The notes under the pieces were generated by a model. It was not told the DNA's origin. It did no database searches and saw only the letters and a program-made list of their open reading frames with translations. From Tenacibaculum tangerinum (GTDB lineage Bacteria; Bacteroidota; Bacteroidia; Flavobacteriales; Flavobacteriaceae): a DNA stretch of 64,000 nt. How positions within the stretch are numbered: the stretch's first letter is position 1; each line of letters opens with the position of its first letter. Of this stretch, positions 38,380-48,335 are shown piece after piece. Location: contig NZ_CP122539.1 in assembly GCF_029853675.1 (NCBI RefSeq), positions 2,871,001-2,935,000 of the forward strand. The letters run 5' to 3'. A program made the translations under genes and the position numbers.

Positions 38380-40866
38380 ATGAAAAAAACTACGCTTCAT
38401 AAATCTATATTCATAGTGCTTTGCTTTTGCTTAACACTGTCAACTACATACGCACAATTGTCACTCATAAGCGATCAAAACACAGATTTTTCAGGTGCTA
38501 TTACTACCGTTGCTAGTGGTAATTGGAGTAATCCAGCAATATGGAGTACTGGTGTTGTGCCAACAGGTAATGATGATGTGAGTGTAGAAGGAAATCATGT
38601 AGTTTATATAGATGTGCAGGGAGCTACTTCGGGCAAGATTGTAGACTTATGTAAGAACTTAAGAGTACAACAAGGAGCCGTGTTGCAAATGGGACACAAT
38701 ACAGAAAATTTTGCCAAAGATTTGCGCATTAATGGTAGTATTTATTGTTTAGGAACTTTTTCTTCTGGTAGAAATGAAGCATCAGAAACTGGAGACGGTC
38801 AAATTTATGAATACAATAGTCGTATATTCTTAAAACTAAATCAAGAAAACACTTATATATCAGGGTCGGGTTTTTTCAATCCAAAATCGTTGAATGTAGT
38901 AAGTGCCTCAGGAGGAAAGAACCTAATTATAGATCATTACAACCTAGTAATAGATGAGAGTTTGGCAATAAAGTCGAATTACAGAATAAATGCCACGATA
39001 AAGCAATACTCGTATGTACATATTAAAGGAAATTTAGGTTTTACTGGAAGCACCTATCAATGGAGTTCTAAAACTGCCAAATCAGATGTAATTATCGAAG
39101 GTGTTGTAATTGCCAACAACGTAAGTCTGTTTACAAAAAACCCGACTGCTGGTGATTCCTCTTCACTAACCATAGCAAATAATGGTAGCCTTTACGTGCA
39201 GTCAATCAATGAAGGCGATTCAAGTGTTGTAAGTGAGGCAGCTGGGTTTCATTTCAATATCGAACAGGGCGGGCTTTTTAAGTTAGGAAAAGGAGTTGAT
39301 TTTGATAGTGTACTAAAAGAGAATTTTAACTTTACCAATAATGGGGAGTTAAGGAAACATTATTCAAGTACGCTTGCTACCAAAGCACAAATTACCTCTG
39401 CTATTGACGCAAATGACCCAAATAAAGGTATAGACGTAAGCCATATAAAAGATATTTTTGGTTCAACTCATATCGGAGGTTGGTATAATTTTACCGACAG
39501 ACCCTATTTATTAGAAGGCTTAGATAATTATAAGTCTTTTGGGGCTACCTCTGTTAAAACAACACTAAGCGCTATTAATGGCAAAATGTTTAGTGCCTAT
39601 CCTTTCAACCATACCTGGCCAAATTTTAAAACATTAAAAGATGTCGCCCAACACCAATACATAGATTCCTTATTCAAAAGAGAGCATATAAAAACACATA
39701 CATTCTGGACAACTACAAAAAACAAAGGAGATTGGAAAAAAGGACCTGATGTTGACCATACCAGTTATTTGAATGAAGAACAACAATTTTACGATTTAAC
39801 CAAACACCTACTAAGCACATACGGTTCTATGAACAAAACCTTCGTATATCAAAATTGGGAAGGTGATTGGATGCTGCGTGGTGGTCAAGGTGTACTGTGG
39901 GAAAAAAATCCATCACTCATTCCTAATGATATAGCATGGAGTGTTGAAGGGATGGCTAGAATGTTTAGAGCAAGACAACGAGGTATAGAACGTGCTAGAA
40001 ACGAATATCAAAGTGCAACAGCAAAAGTATACCATGCCATTGAGTTTAATAAATTATGGTGGAATGACAATGGTACACGAAAAACCATGATGGACGATGA
40101 TATTCCGTCTGTGATATCAGATGTAGTTTCTAAAACAAGAGTCGATTTAACTTCTTGGTCTGCTTACGATGGTGGTTGGACCAACGACGAGAATCCACAT
40201 GGTCATGCTATGTGGAAAGGTTTAGAAATAGCAAAATATTTTACTACAGCAACAGGAGAACTAGCCTCTAATTTTCCTGTGCAAATTGGAGAGTTTGCTA
40301 TAAATGAGAACCCACCTTACAATCAAAATAACGACCAATCTGTAATCGAAAATAGGTACGGAAGATACATAGGTGTTGCACTTGGGTTGGGAATTCCGAA
40401 TTTTTATCTATGGAATTTTTATTGTTCTGGACAACAAGGAGCTCCTGATGGATTCACTTGGGAAAAAGGTAAGCAGTACGAAGCTGATTTTCTGTACGAA
40501 TGGATGGACGGAAAATGGATGATCGAACCAGATGGTACTTGGGGGTATGCCGCTAGTTTTTTAATGAAACAATGGCAAGATAACGCTACAGAAGAAACTC
40601 CAGAAGAAGGAGAAGTAAGTGAAGAAGGTGAAGAAGAAGATAAGGTTCTCATATACCCAAACCCGACTTCAGCAATTATAAAATTTACAGGGCTTACGAA
40701 CGATACCAAAATTTCAATTTTTGATTTAGGAGGAAGAAAGGTGCACGATTTTATATATGAAGAAGATGGAGAAATAAATGTTTCAAAATTAAGGGCTGGA
40801 ATGTATATAGTAGCCATTCAGAAACCAAATACAGCAATTGAGATCAAAAAACTAATTTTAAAATAA
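38380..40866 (+). CDS. Multidomain secreted protein: beta-helix, GH-A-like catalytic domain, T9SS signal (paralogue 3)
   Basis: An 828-residue protein with a signal peptide (1-26). A beta-rich N-terminal domain (about 40-330) opens with GNWSNPAIWSTGVVPTGNDDV and resembles G8 or beta-helix carbohydrate-binding regions. A distant GH-A-like domain (about 355-735) has NWEGDW (E494), YHAIEFNKL (E555), TSWSAYD, QIGEFA (E638) and YLWNFYCSG. An acidic linker (737-755) and a T9SS type A domain (757-828) follow. The sorting domain predicts a cell-surface location, so this member would make the first cut in the polymer. No named glycosidase family is recognised. Confidence 0.62.
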   Translation: MKKTTLHKSIFIVLCFCLTLSTTYAQLSLISDQNTDFSGAITTVASGNWSNPAIWSTGVVPTGNDDVSVEGNHVVYIDVQGATSGKIVDLCKNLRVQQGAVLQMGHNTENFAKDLRINGSIYCLGTFSSGRNEASETGDGQIYEYNSRIFLKLNQENTYISGSGFFNPKSLNVVSASGGKNLIIDHYNLVIDESLAIKSNYRINATIKQYSYVHIKGNLGFTGSTYQWSSKTAKSDVIIEGVVIANNVSLFTKNPTAGDSSSLTIANNGSLYVQSINEGDSSVVSEAAGFHFNIEQGGLFKLGKGVDFDSVLKENFNFTNNGELRKHYSSTLATKAQITSAIDANDPNKGIDVSHIKDIFGSTHIGGWYNFTDRPYLLEGLDNYKSFGATSVKTTLSAINGKMFSAYPFNHTWPNFKTLKDVAQHQYIDSLFKREHIKTHTFWTTTKNKGDWKKGPDVDHTSYLNEEQQFYDLTKHLLSTYGSMNKTFVYQNWEGDWMLRGGQGVLWEKNPSLIPNDIAWSVEGMARMFRARQRGIERARNEYQSATAKVYHAIEFNKLWWNDNGTRKTMMDDDIPSVISDVVSKTRVDLTSWSAYDGGWTNDENPHGHAMWKGLEIAKYFTTATGELASNFPVQIGEFAINENPPYNQNNDQSVIENRYGRYIGVALGLGIPNFYLWNFYCSGQQGAPDGFTWEKGKQYEADFLYEWMDGKWMIEPDGTWGYAASFLMKQWQDNATEETPEEGEVSEEGEEEDKVLIYPNPTSAIIKFTGLTNDTKISIFDLGGRKVHDFIYEEDGEINVSKLRAGMYIVAIQKPNTAIEIKKLILK

Positions 40867-40877
40867 ATAATAAACTC

Positions 40878-43800
40878 ATGAAAAAACTAATTCTACTTCT
40901 TTTATTGTTGCCCCTGACCTTAATGGGACAAGAAATGATGGTAAAAGGAACTGTGATAGATGGAGAAACAAAAGAACCCCTACCAGGTGTTTCGGTTCTT
41001 ATTAAAGGAACAGTTAAGGGAACCGAAACAGATTTTAATGGAAAGTTCGAATTAAAGGCTACAAAGGGAGACACAATTGTATTTCTATATCTAGGAATGA
41101 AATCCCAAGAGGTGGTAGTTAATTCACCCACATTACAAGTTTCTTTACAACCTGATACAACACAGTTAGATGAAGTTGTAGTAAGTGTCGGTTACTTTGA
41201 TGTGACTAAGAAAGACCTTTCAGGTTCCATTAGTCAAGTAAAAACACAAGAATTAGAAAAAAATAGATCTATTAAAGTAGAGCAATTACTGCAAGGTCAA
41301 GTGGCAGGGGTGGTTGTAAGTGAAAGTTCTGAGCCAGGTGGAGGAATCGGTATTTCTATTAGGGGAACGAATTCGATGCTAGGAGGAACGCAACCGTTGT
41401 ATGTAGTTGACGGTATTCCTATTGATCCATTAACGGATGCGCAAGGAAATGGAGCGTCAGGACAATCGCAAAGTGCACTTAGCTTCCTCAATCCTAATGA
41501 TATAGAAAAGATGGAGGTGCTTAAAGATGCTGCTGCTACTGCTGTGTACGGAGCAAGAGGAGCTAATGGAGTTATCATTATTACAACAAAGAGTGGAGGA
41601 AGAAGTGGGGAAGACAACTTATCTATAACAGTAGATACTTTTATAACCGAGGTAAATAAAAAATTAGATGTTATGAATGGTCCTCAATTCGAAGAGTATA
41701 TGAATCAAAGAGCCCTCAATCAACTGTATGTTAATCTTACCGATCCTCAAAGAGTAGGTGGCTATTTTGATGGTTCTCAAGAATTTACAGATGTAAATTA
41801 TCCAGAATTAGCAACATTCAGTTTACCATTTGCTACTTCCACAGGAATTAATAATAACTGGCAAGACTTAGTGTATAGAATAGCAGCTTCTAGTGCCTAT
41901 AATATATCGTATAGAGGTGGAGACGCGAAGAAAAATTTCTCCATGAGTTTAGCAATGCAAGATATCGATGGTGTTATTGTAAATACAGGTAATAAAAGGG
42001 TAATTTTCAATGCTAATGGAAGAAAGAAAATTTTTAATGACAACATAGACTTGATTTCAAGAACTAATGTTGCGTACAATACTGGAAACGCCTCCTCTGT
42101 TGGAAACGGTCAAATATTTCTACAACGAGGTGTGGTGTCTCAAGCCTTACAATTTCAACCAATTTTTAGCACTCTAGAACCGGGTCAAGACGATGATATC
42201 TATGCAGATTTGAATGAAGATAATGTGGTGTCTAATCCGTATACATTGGCAAAATTTTTAACCGATAAGAAAGAATCTTTTAACTTTATTCAAAACCTAT
42301 CTGTTACTGCTAAAATTGCACCAAATTTAACAGGTATTTTAAAAGGAGCTTTCAACTATCAAAAAAGTAACAGAGATAGTTATTATCCAGTAAATACCAC
42401 TAGAGGAAGAAGAAATAATGGAGAAGCAACACAAGCTTTTCTAGAGAATAGAAAAATTTATGGAGAAGCAAATTTACGTTACCGAAATAATTTTAACGGA
42501 CATAGAATAGATGCGAGTCTTGTTGGTACGATTGAGAAAAATAATATCCGATCGATGTATAACAAAGCCTTCGGTTTTGGTAGTGATGTAACCAAATACT
42601 ACACATTTCAATCGGCAACAGATGTGTTAGTGCCAATTTCTCAATTCAGAGAGTTTGGTCTGCTTTCTGGTCTGTTTAGAGTTGGATACAATTACAAAGG
42701 TAAATATTACCTAGATGTAAACACACGTATAGATGCGTCATCTAAATTTGCCAAAAATAATAAAAGCGCTTGGTTTCCATCAATTGCTTTAGCTTGGACA
42801 ATTTCAAAAGAAAAGTTTTTAAGAAATTCAAAAACAATCTCTAACTTAAAGTTAAGAACATCGTATGGTAAAACAGGAAGTAATCCAATTGCACCCTATC
42901 AGTCATTAGCATTGTTAACGCCTATCAGGTATAATTTTGATAATCAATTAGTTACAGGGTTTTATGAATCGAATTTAGCAAATGATGATTTAACTTGGGA
43001 AACTACCGATCAGTTTAATGCAGGAATGGATTTAGGGCTTTTTGATTCTAAATTGAATCTAACCGTAGATGTGTATCACAAACGAACCCATGATTTGTTA
43101 CAAAATGTAATATTACCTCCCTCAAATGGTTTTAAAACCATCGTAGATAATTTTGGTGAAGTTGAGAACAAAGGAATAGAGTTAGGTCTTGGTGCTACTC
43201 TTTTCGAAACCGAAGAATTTAATTGGAATGTTTCTGCCAACTTCTCTATGAATAGAAACAAATTGGTAAAATTAAATTCAAACCTCGAATTTCAACTAGG
43301 ACCCTCAGTAGGATTTAGTAAAGCAAACCCAATCATGTTTATGGAAGGGCAACCTTTAGGTATTTTCTGGGGTGCGCAAACCGAAGGAATTTATCAAGAC
43401 TGGGATGAGGCTATTGCCAGTGGTATTGATGGAGCTACTCCTGGAGAAATAAAATATAGGAACAATTCTGTAGATACAGATGCCAATGGACAACCTTTAG
43501 ACAGACAAATAATTAATTTTGATGACTATGTAAAAATAGGCGATCCAAATCCTGATTTTAACGTGGCAATTACCAATAACTTTACCTTTGGAAACTGGGA
43601 TTTGTCGGTGTTGTTTACAGGTCAAAAAGGAGGAGACATTTTTTGGGTAGATTCATGGGGCTTAACAGGAAATCAAAAAAGTACAAATGGTTTAGTAACA
43701 TCCTTTAAAGATTCTTGGAAGGCGCCTTTGAGTGTTACTGCTGCAGGAGATGTTGTGTACGACCCTTCAGTTGGACAACTTACCAACGTAGGCAATCCAG

Positions 43801-44087
43801 CACCTCTTATCGATCCAGGACAGCGAGCTTTGGTATCGGATAGGCAAATATTCGATGGATCTTACGTACGATTAAAGAACCTCAATATTGGCTACACACT
43901 TAAACTTAAAAAGAAGACGAGCCTTAGAGTGTATGCTACAGGTCAGAATCTAGTAACTTGGACAAAATACCCAGGGTACGACCCAGAAGTACAAACCTAC
44001 AACAAAGACCCTCAAAGAAGAGGTGTCGATTTTGGTGGATATCCAGGTACAAAAACATATACATTAGGAGTAAAGTTTAATTATTAA
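40878..44087 (+). CDS. SusC-like TonB-dependent glycan transporter
   Basis: A 1069-residue outer-membrane transporter. It has a signal peptide (1-17), a carboxypeptidase-regulatory-like domain (22 to about 95; VKGTVIDGETKEPLPGVSVLIKG), a plug (RSIKVEQLLQGQVAGVVV, SIRGTNSMLGGTQPLYVVDGIPI, IEKMEVLKDAAATAVYGARGANGVIIITTK) and a 22-strand barrel ending YTLGVKFNY. The plug signatures are typical of SusC. It is paired with SusD 10 bp downstream and preceded by the three GH-A-like genes in one operon. It imports oligosaccharides cut at the surface. Confidence 0.95.
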   Translation: MKKLILLLLLLPLTLMGQEMMVKGTVIDGETKEPLPGVSVLIKGTVKGTETDFNGKFELKATKGDTIVFLYLGMKSQEVVVNSPTLQVSLQPDTTQLDEVVVSVGYFDVTKKDLSGSISQVKTQELEKNRSIKVEQLLQGQVAGVVVSESSEPGGGIGISIRGTNSMLGGTQPLYVVDGIPIDPLTDAQGNGASGQSQSALSFLNPNDIEKMEVLKDAAATAVYGARGANGVIIITTKSGGRSGEDNLSITVDTFITEVNKKLDVMNGPQFEEYMNQRALNQLYVNLTDPQRVGGYFDGSQEFTDVNYPELATFSLPFATSTGINNNWQDLVYRIAASSAYNISYRGGDAKKNFSMSLAMQDIDGVIVNTGNKRVIFNANGRKKIFNDNIDLISRTNVAYNTGNASSVGNGQIFLQRGVVSQALQFQPIFSTLEPGQDDDIYADLNEDNVVSNPYTLAKFLTDKKESFNFIQNLSVTAKIAPNLTGILKGAFNYQKSNRDSYYPVNTTRGRRNNGEATQAFLENRKIYGEANLRYRNNFNGHRIDASLVGTIEKNNIRSMYNKAFGFGSDVTKYYTFQSATDVLVPISQFREFGLLSGLFRVGYNYKGKYYLDVNTRIDASSKFAKNNKSAWFPSIALAWTISKEKFLRNSKTISNLKLRTSYGKTGSNPIAPYQSLALLTPIRYNFDNQLVTGFYESNLANDDLTWETTDQFNAGMDLGLFDSKLNLTVDVYHKRTHDLLQNVILPPSNGFKTIVDNFGEVENKGIELGLGATLFETEEFNWNVSANFSMNRNKLVKLNSNLEFQLGPSVGFSKANPIMFMEGQPLGIFWGAQTEGIYQDWDEAIASGIDGATPGEIKYRNNSVDTDANGQPLDRQIINFDDYVKIGDPNPDFNVAITNNFTFGNWDLSVLFTGQKGGDIFWVDSWGLTGNQKSTNGLVTSFKDSWKAPLSVTAAGDVVYDPSVGQLTNVGNPAPLIDPGQRALVSDRQIFDGSYVRLKNLNIGYTLKLKKKTSLRVYATGQNLVTWTKYPGYDPEVQTYNKDPQRRGVDFGGYPGTKTYTLGVKFNY

Positions 44088-44097
44088 AAAAGGTAGT

Positions 44098-45687
44098 ATG
44101 AAATCATTTTTTTTACATAAGACAAGATTTATACAAGTAGTAACATTTTTATGTGTAATACTTTTTATAAGTTGTGAAGACATTCTTGAAGAAGAACCAT
44201 TCACAGAAATAGGAACTGAGTTTTTTTATCAAGATGAAAAAGACGCTTTAGCTGCCTTAAATGCTGTTTATGCACAATTAAAGGAAGGAGTTGGGTATTA
44301 TAGACAACAATACCTTTCGAATCTATTTGCAGCATCAGATCAAGGGAGATCTAGTGACAATCATGGAAATTTTAGAAAAGGAACCATTACATCGACAGAC
44401 CAAAACTTGCCCAATACCTGGGAACAAATTTATATTGGAATAAAAGATGCCAACAATGTCATAGCAAGAGTTCCTCAAATAGAAGGAATGAATGAAGAGT
44501 TGAAAGCAAGAGTTGTTGGAGAAGCACGATTTTTAAGAGGGCTAAATTATTTTAACTTAGTAAGATGTTTTGGCGAGGTACCCCTAAGAACCGAACCAGT
44601 TCAACCAGGAGAAGCAGGATTGCCAGTTTCACCAATTCAAGATATTTATGACGTGATTATTAGCGACTTTCAACATGCTGCAGAAAACTGTTGGGGGTTT
44701 AATGAAACAAGAAACGGCTATAAAAATAATATTGGAAGAGTAACCAAAGCTTCTGCCCATGCCATGCTAGCAAAAGTATATATACAAATAGCATCCTCTA
44801 AGAGAACCGCTGAAGCTGGAGTAATGGGAAATGAGCGATATTTAGGGTTTACAGATTCAGCAACCTCATACTATCAATTAGCTAAAGAACAATGCGATTT
44901 AGTGCTAGGAGAAAGTGGTTATCAATTAGTTGCTGATTTAGATGGATGGAAGAAAATTTTTGAGTCTACCAATGGTAACAATGCAGAAATGCTTTTTGAG
45001 ATTCAAGGGTCTTCTATTACAGGGCAAGGAACCGCAGTTTCGAACTTGTTTTCACCCAGAAATGCCGGTCTAAGTGGAGGTGGCTGGGGAGGAACCAATA
45101 GGTTCCAACCTAAATTTATAAATAAAAATATAAACAAGTACGATAAAAGATTCCAAAACTCTATTATCAAAGAGTTTCAAAATGAAACTAAAACCTTTGT
45201 CATAAAACCGAATAGCTCGGGTTACTTTAGAACCGTTACCGCAACAGGGGCTGCTGATGGGGGAATAGATGTGGTATATACTTCTAAATATATAGATACC
45301 GATGCAACGACAGAATATACAAGCCAACAAAACTGGCACGTGATAAGACTTGCAGATGTGTATTTAATGAGAGCAGAGGCCTTGGCAGAAATCAGTCAAG
45401 ACCCAACGCAGGCAAATGCTGATTTAAGCATACTGAGAAATCGTGTTGATATGAAAAATTTTGAGGGGGCTGGAATGTCTATGGAAGATTTTAGAACCGC
45501 ATTGTTAAGAGAACGAGGAGCAGAGCTTTCTATGGAAGGACATCGATTTTTTGATTTAACACGAATGGGTGTATACGATGAATATTGTAGAGTTAGTTAT
45601 GGAAACACTATTGGAGCAAGACAACCCGAAGACTACACATGGCCAATACCTTTGATTGAATCGTCTTCAAACGAAAATATAAATTAA
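44098..45687 (+). CDS. SusD-like surface glycan-binding lipoprotein
   Basis: A 529-residue RagB/SusD protein with a lipobox (FISC, Cys26). Typical blocks are FYQDEKDALAALNAVYAQL, NNVIARVPQIEGMNEELKARVVGEARFLRGLNYFNLVRCFGEVPL, ASAHAMLAKVYIQIA, VYLMRAEALAEIS and the C-terminal LLRERGAELSMEGHRFFDLTRMG. It forms the lid of the SusC transporter and captures the oligosaccharide. Confidence 0.95.
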   Translation: MKSFFLHKTRFIQVVTFLCVILFISCEDILEEEPFTEIGTEFFYQDEKDALAALNAVYAQLKEGVGYYRQQYLSNLFAASDQGRSSDNHGNFRKGTITSTDQNLPNTWEQIYIGIKDANNVIARVPQIEGMNEELKARVVGEARFLRGLNYFNLVRCFGEVPLRTEPVQPGEAGLPVSPIQDIYDVIISDFQHAAENCWGFNETRNGYKNNIGRVTKASAHAMLAKVYIQIASSKRTAEAGVMGNERYLGFTDSATSYYQLAKEQCDLVLGESGYQLVADLDGWKKIFESTNGNNAEMLFEIQGSSITGQGTAVSNLFSPRNAGLSGGGWGGTNRFQPKFINKNINKYDKRFQNSIIKEFQNETKTFVIKPNSSGYFRTVTATGAADGGIDVVYTSKYIDTDATTEYTSQQNWHVIRLADVYLMRAEALAEISQDPTQANADLSILRNRVDMKNFEGAGMSMEDFRTALLRERGAELSMEGHRFFDLTRMGVYDEYCRVSYGNTIGARQPEDYTWPIPLIESSSNENIN

Positions 45688-45695
45688 GAACGCGC

Positions 45696-45777
45696 ATACC
45701 ATCTTTGATTGAAAGAATATCCAGATAAAAAATAACAAATGTTAACGGGTAATTTTAAGTTGAAGATGGTATTTTTT
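45696..45777 (+). terminator. Possible long-loop terminator after susD
   Basis: ATACCATCTT (45696-45705) pairs with AAGATGGTAT (45763-45772), which is followed by a T run. The loop is 57 bases, unusually long. It might reduce read-through from SusCD into the next sulfatase. Confidence 0.4.
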
Positions 45778-45793
45778 CGTGTCAGGCATTACA

Positions 45794-47611
45794 ATGAGAA
45801 AATCCATTTTTTACATACTTTTATTCATTGGGCTCTTTTCAAGAGCCCAACAAAAACCCAATGTAGTTTTTATTATTTCCGATCAGCATAAATTGAAGGA
45901 AACAGGTGCGTATGGAAATAAATTATCGATAACACCTAATATTGATGCCTTAGCTAAAACTGGAGTTGTTTTTAACAATGCATACACACCTGCACCCGTT
46001 TGTGCGCCTGCCAGAGCATCGTTAATTACAGGAATGTATCCGTATGCAAATGGAGCTATTTATCACAAGGCTCCAGTAAAAATGCCCAATGGAAAAATTA
46101 AAAACATAGGTAGTGGGTATTTAAGAGAAACGGGTTACCATGAAGATATCGTTACCTTAGCTGCTATTTTTAAACAACAAGATTATGTAACAGCGTCGCC
46201 AGGTAAAATGCACGTGCACGGAGAGTTGCAAAAAGATGTAGATGAAGATCACAAAGAAGGAAACAATATGGGTTTTGATGAGGTGAGTCTTCGATATTAC
46301 ACCTATTTCCCTGGAGGTCATTATCAAGATGAAGTTGGAGAAGATACCTACATGCGCTACAGACAATTTAAAAAGTACAGCAAAGTATACCATAAAGGGT
46401 CGATGCATTTAAATGAAAACTACGAACCAACGCTTGTTAAAAATGAAGAAGATAATTTTGATATGGTGGTGGCAAAAAAATCTGTTGAGTTTATCAATAA
46501 GAGAGCAGAAGATGGTAAAAACTTCTTCTTACATATTGGTTTTGAAAAACCGCATGCGCCTTTTACCACAACCCAGCGGTATTTAGATATGCACACACCT
46601 GCAAACTTTCCATTACCAAAAACGTTTAACGATTGGCATGTGAAGGGAAAATATCCGTGGGTACCTAATTGGATACATTCAGCAATACCTAAAGATCTTC
46701 AAAAAGCACAAAACGTAATGGCAGCTTACAATGCTTGTATCACAGAAATGGATGATATGGTAGGAAGAGTGGTCAATGCACTAAAAGAAAACGGACTGTA
46801 CGAAAATACCATTATCATTTATACCACAGATCATGGCGAGCATTTGTTTGAACACGGCTTAAGAGGAAAACACAACATGTATGAAGCAGCCGTAAATATT
46901 CCGTTTATTATATCATACCCCAAATTATTTAAGCAAAATACCCGCAACAACTCCTTAATCAGTTTTATCGATTTAATGCCTACATTGGCAGAATTAATTA
47001 ATGGCAGCACTCCAGAAACCGCTCAAGGAGTTTCTTTAGTAGAGGTACTAACACAAGGAAAAGAGTTAAAAAGCAGGGTGGTGTATTCAGAATTTAGAGG
47101 AGGTAACTATGAATTGTTAGCTGGGGCTAAAAATGTTCCGTCTAGAATGATGCGTAAAGGCGATTATAAGTTTATTTATACGCATGGTATTATAAACCAA
47201 TTGTACAACCTTAAAGAAGATCCGGATGAGTTGAACAACTTAATTTTTGATGAAAAATATCAGAAGATATATCAAGACATGTATTTTCAAACGTTAGCAA
47301 AATGGCGTTTTCAAGAGTATGCACCCATACCTGTTTCCTTAAAAAACAATAAATTAAAATGGAATCAAACAGAAGAATTTACAAGCTATGCTATTTATTA
47401 TTCACTAACAAACGATGCTAAAGAAGCAACCTTACTTGCTGCGAATATTAATGACGATTATTTTAAAGTAAAAAAAGAAGGATACTATTGGCTATTAGCT
47501 ACACCTAAACTTTCTAAAACATCTAAATTTTATGGAGAAAATATACCCGTGGCAGTAGGTACTTATTCATTTAATTTACCAGTTTCTAATGCGATATATG
47601 TTAAAAATTAA
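45794..47611 (+). CDS. Type I sulfatase with C-terminal extension (S1 family, Cys type)
   Basis: A 605-residue sulfatase with a signal peptide (to about residue 18), ISDQH as the metal-binding N-terminal block, and C70 in CAPAR (PVCAPARASLITGMYPY). TTDHGEHLFEHGLRGKHNMYEAAVNIPFIISYP holds the later ligands. About 80 residues at the C-terminus form an extra domain that looks beta-sandwich-like (SYAIYYSLTNDAKEATLL). The ATG at 45794 is chosen over an upstream GTG at 45779 because it starts directly at the signal peptide. It differs clearly from the other three sulfatases, so probably has another target. Confidence 0.88.
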   Translation: MRKSIFYILLFIGLFSRAQQKPNVVFIISDQHKLKETGAYGNKLSITPNIDALAKTGVVFNNAYTPAPVCAPARASLITGMYPYANGAIYHKAPVKMPNGKIKNIGSGYLRETGYHEDIVTLAAIFKQQDYVTASPGKMHVHGELQKDVDEDHKEGNNMGFDEVSLRYYTYFPGGHYQDEVGEDTYMRYRQFKKYSKVYHKGSMHLNENYEPTLVKNEEDNFDMVVAKKSVEFINKRAEDGKNFFLHIGFEKPHAPFTTTQRYLDMHTPANFPLPKTFNDWHVKGKYPWVPNWIHSAIPKDLQKAQNVMAAYNACITEMDDMVGRVVNALKENGLYENTIIIYTTDHGEHLFEHGLRGKHNMYEAAVNIPFIISYPKLFKQNTRNNSLISFIDLMPTLAELINGSTPETAQGVSLVEVLTQGKELKSRVVYSEFRGGNYELLAGAKNVPSRMMRKGDYKFIYTHGIINQLYNLKEDPDELNNLIFDEKYQKIYQDMYFQTLAKWRFQEYAPIPVSLKNNKLKWNQTEEFTSYAIYYSLTNDAKEATLLAANINDDYFKVKKEGYYWLLATPKLSKTSKFYGENIPVAVGTYSFNLPVSNAIYVKN

Positions 47612-47982
47612 CCTCATAATGTAGAAACTTTTCAACAAAAAACACGTTATTTTAATACGTATTCTTTAACAGTATTTTTTAGTTGTTAACTCACAAATAG
47701 TCGCATTTTACTCGTATCATAACTAATTATTAAACTTATATAAGTCCTCTGAAGCTAAATATATAGGTTCAGAAATCCATTGTAATAATATTTCTTGCAT
47801 CAGCGAAAAAAGCAAATTTCAGTAAGCAATTTTAAGCTGGTGATGGTATAAAATGGCAAGAGTTCTTATTTTTTTAGATGCTGACCAGTATTTAAACCTA
47901 AATGAATTGTTATACCACCCCTTTAACAATCGATAAAAATAAATTGCATAATTCAATTTATAAAATTCTAAAAGAGTATCGG
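47612..47982 (+). promoter_or_regulatory. 371-bp intergenic region with PUL regulatory motif copy B
   Basis: No gene is visible here. At 47882-47909 lies the second strong copy of the 28-bp element (TGAC, TATTTAAACCTA, TGAATTG), 74 bp before the next ATG and matching 24 of 28 positions of copy A. It implies that the following unit belongs to the same regulon as the GH-A-like/SusCD operon. Confidence 0.6.
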
Positions 47983-48333
47983 ATGAAAAATTTAGAAGCA
48001 ATAGTAATCACGCTAATGTTATTTGTCACATTAGGGGTTCATGCGCAAAAAAAGTCAGAAAAAAAGGCAAAAAAAATAACTAAAGAAATGACACAAGTTT
48101 TAGATCTAACTAAAAATGAGTCAGAAGCTATTTATAACATACAGCTTAACAGGTTTGAACAAAACGCAGCTATTAAAAAACAATATGAAAATCAGCCAGA
48201 GGAGAAAAAGCAAAAGCTAAAAGAGTTAGGAAACAAAGTGTACAATCAATTAAAAAATGCTTTAGGCGGAAAGCAAAAAGGAAAGGAACGGTTAGCCAAA
48301 TGGAAAAAATATAAACAATCTAAAAAGAAATAA
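47983..48333 (+). CDS. Small basic secreted protein, unknown function
   Basis: 116 residues: a signal peptide (MKNLEAIVITLMLFVTLGVHA) and a highly charged, helical mature part rich in Lys (KKSEKKAKKITKEM, KERLAKWKKYKQSKKK). The block LDLTKNESEAIYNIQLNRFEQ is reminiscent of the LTxxQ-type helices of periplasmic Spy/CpxP-like proteins, but the match is weak. The start at ATG 47983 follows AAAGAGTATCGG; an upstream in-frame start would precede the signal peptide. The stop is 2 bp before the beta-helix gene. Confidence 0.65.
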   Translation: MKNLEAIVITLMLFVTLGVHAQKKSEKKAKKITKEMTQVLDLTKNESEAIYNIQLNRFEQNAAIKKQYENQPEEKKQKLKELGNKVYNQLKNALGGKQKGKERLAKWKKYKQSKKK

Positions 48334-48335
48334 TT

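Noticed and set aside
40419..40817. 132-codon frame antisense to the third GH-A-like gene
   Set aside because: It overlaps the linker and sorting domain of a clear protein on the other strand and has no signal or family resemblance.
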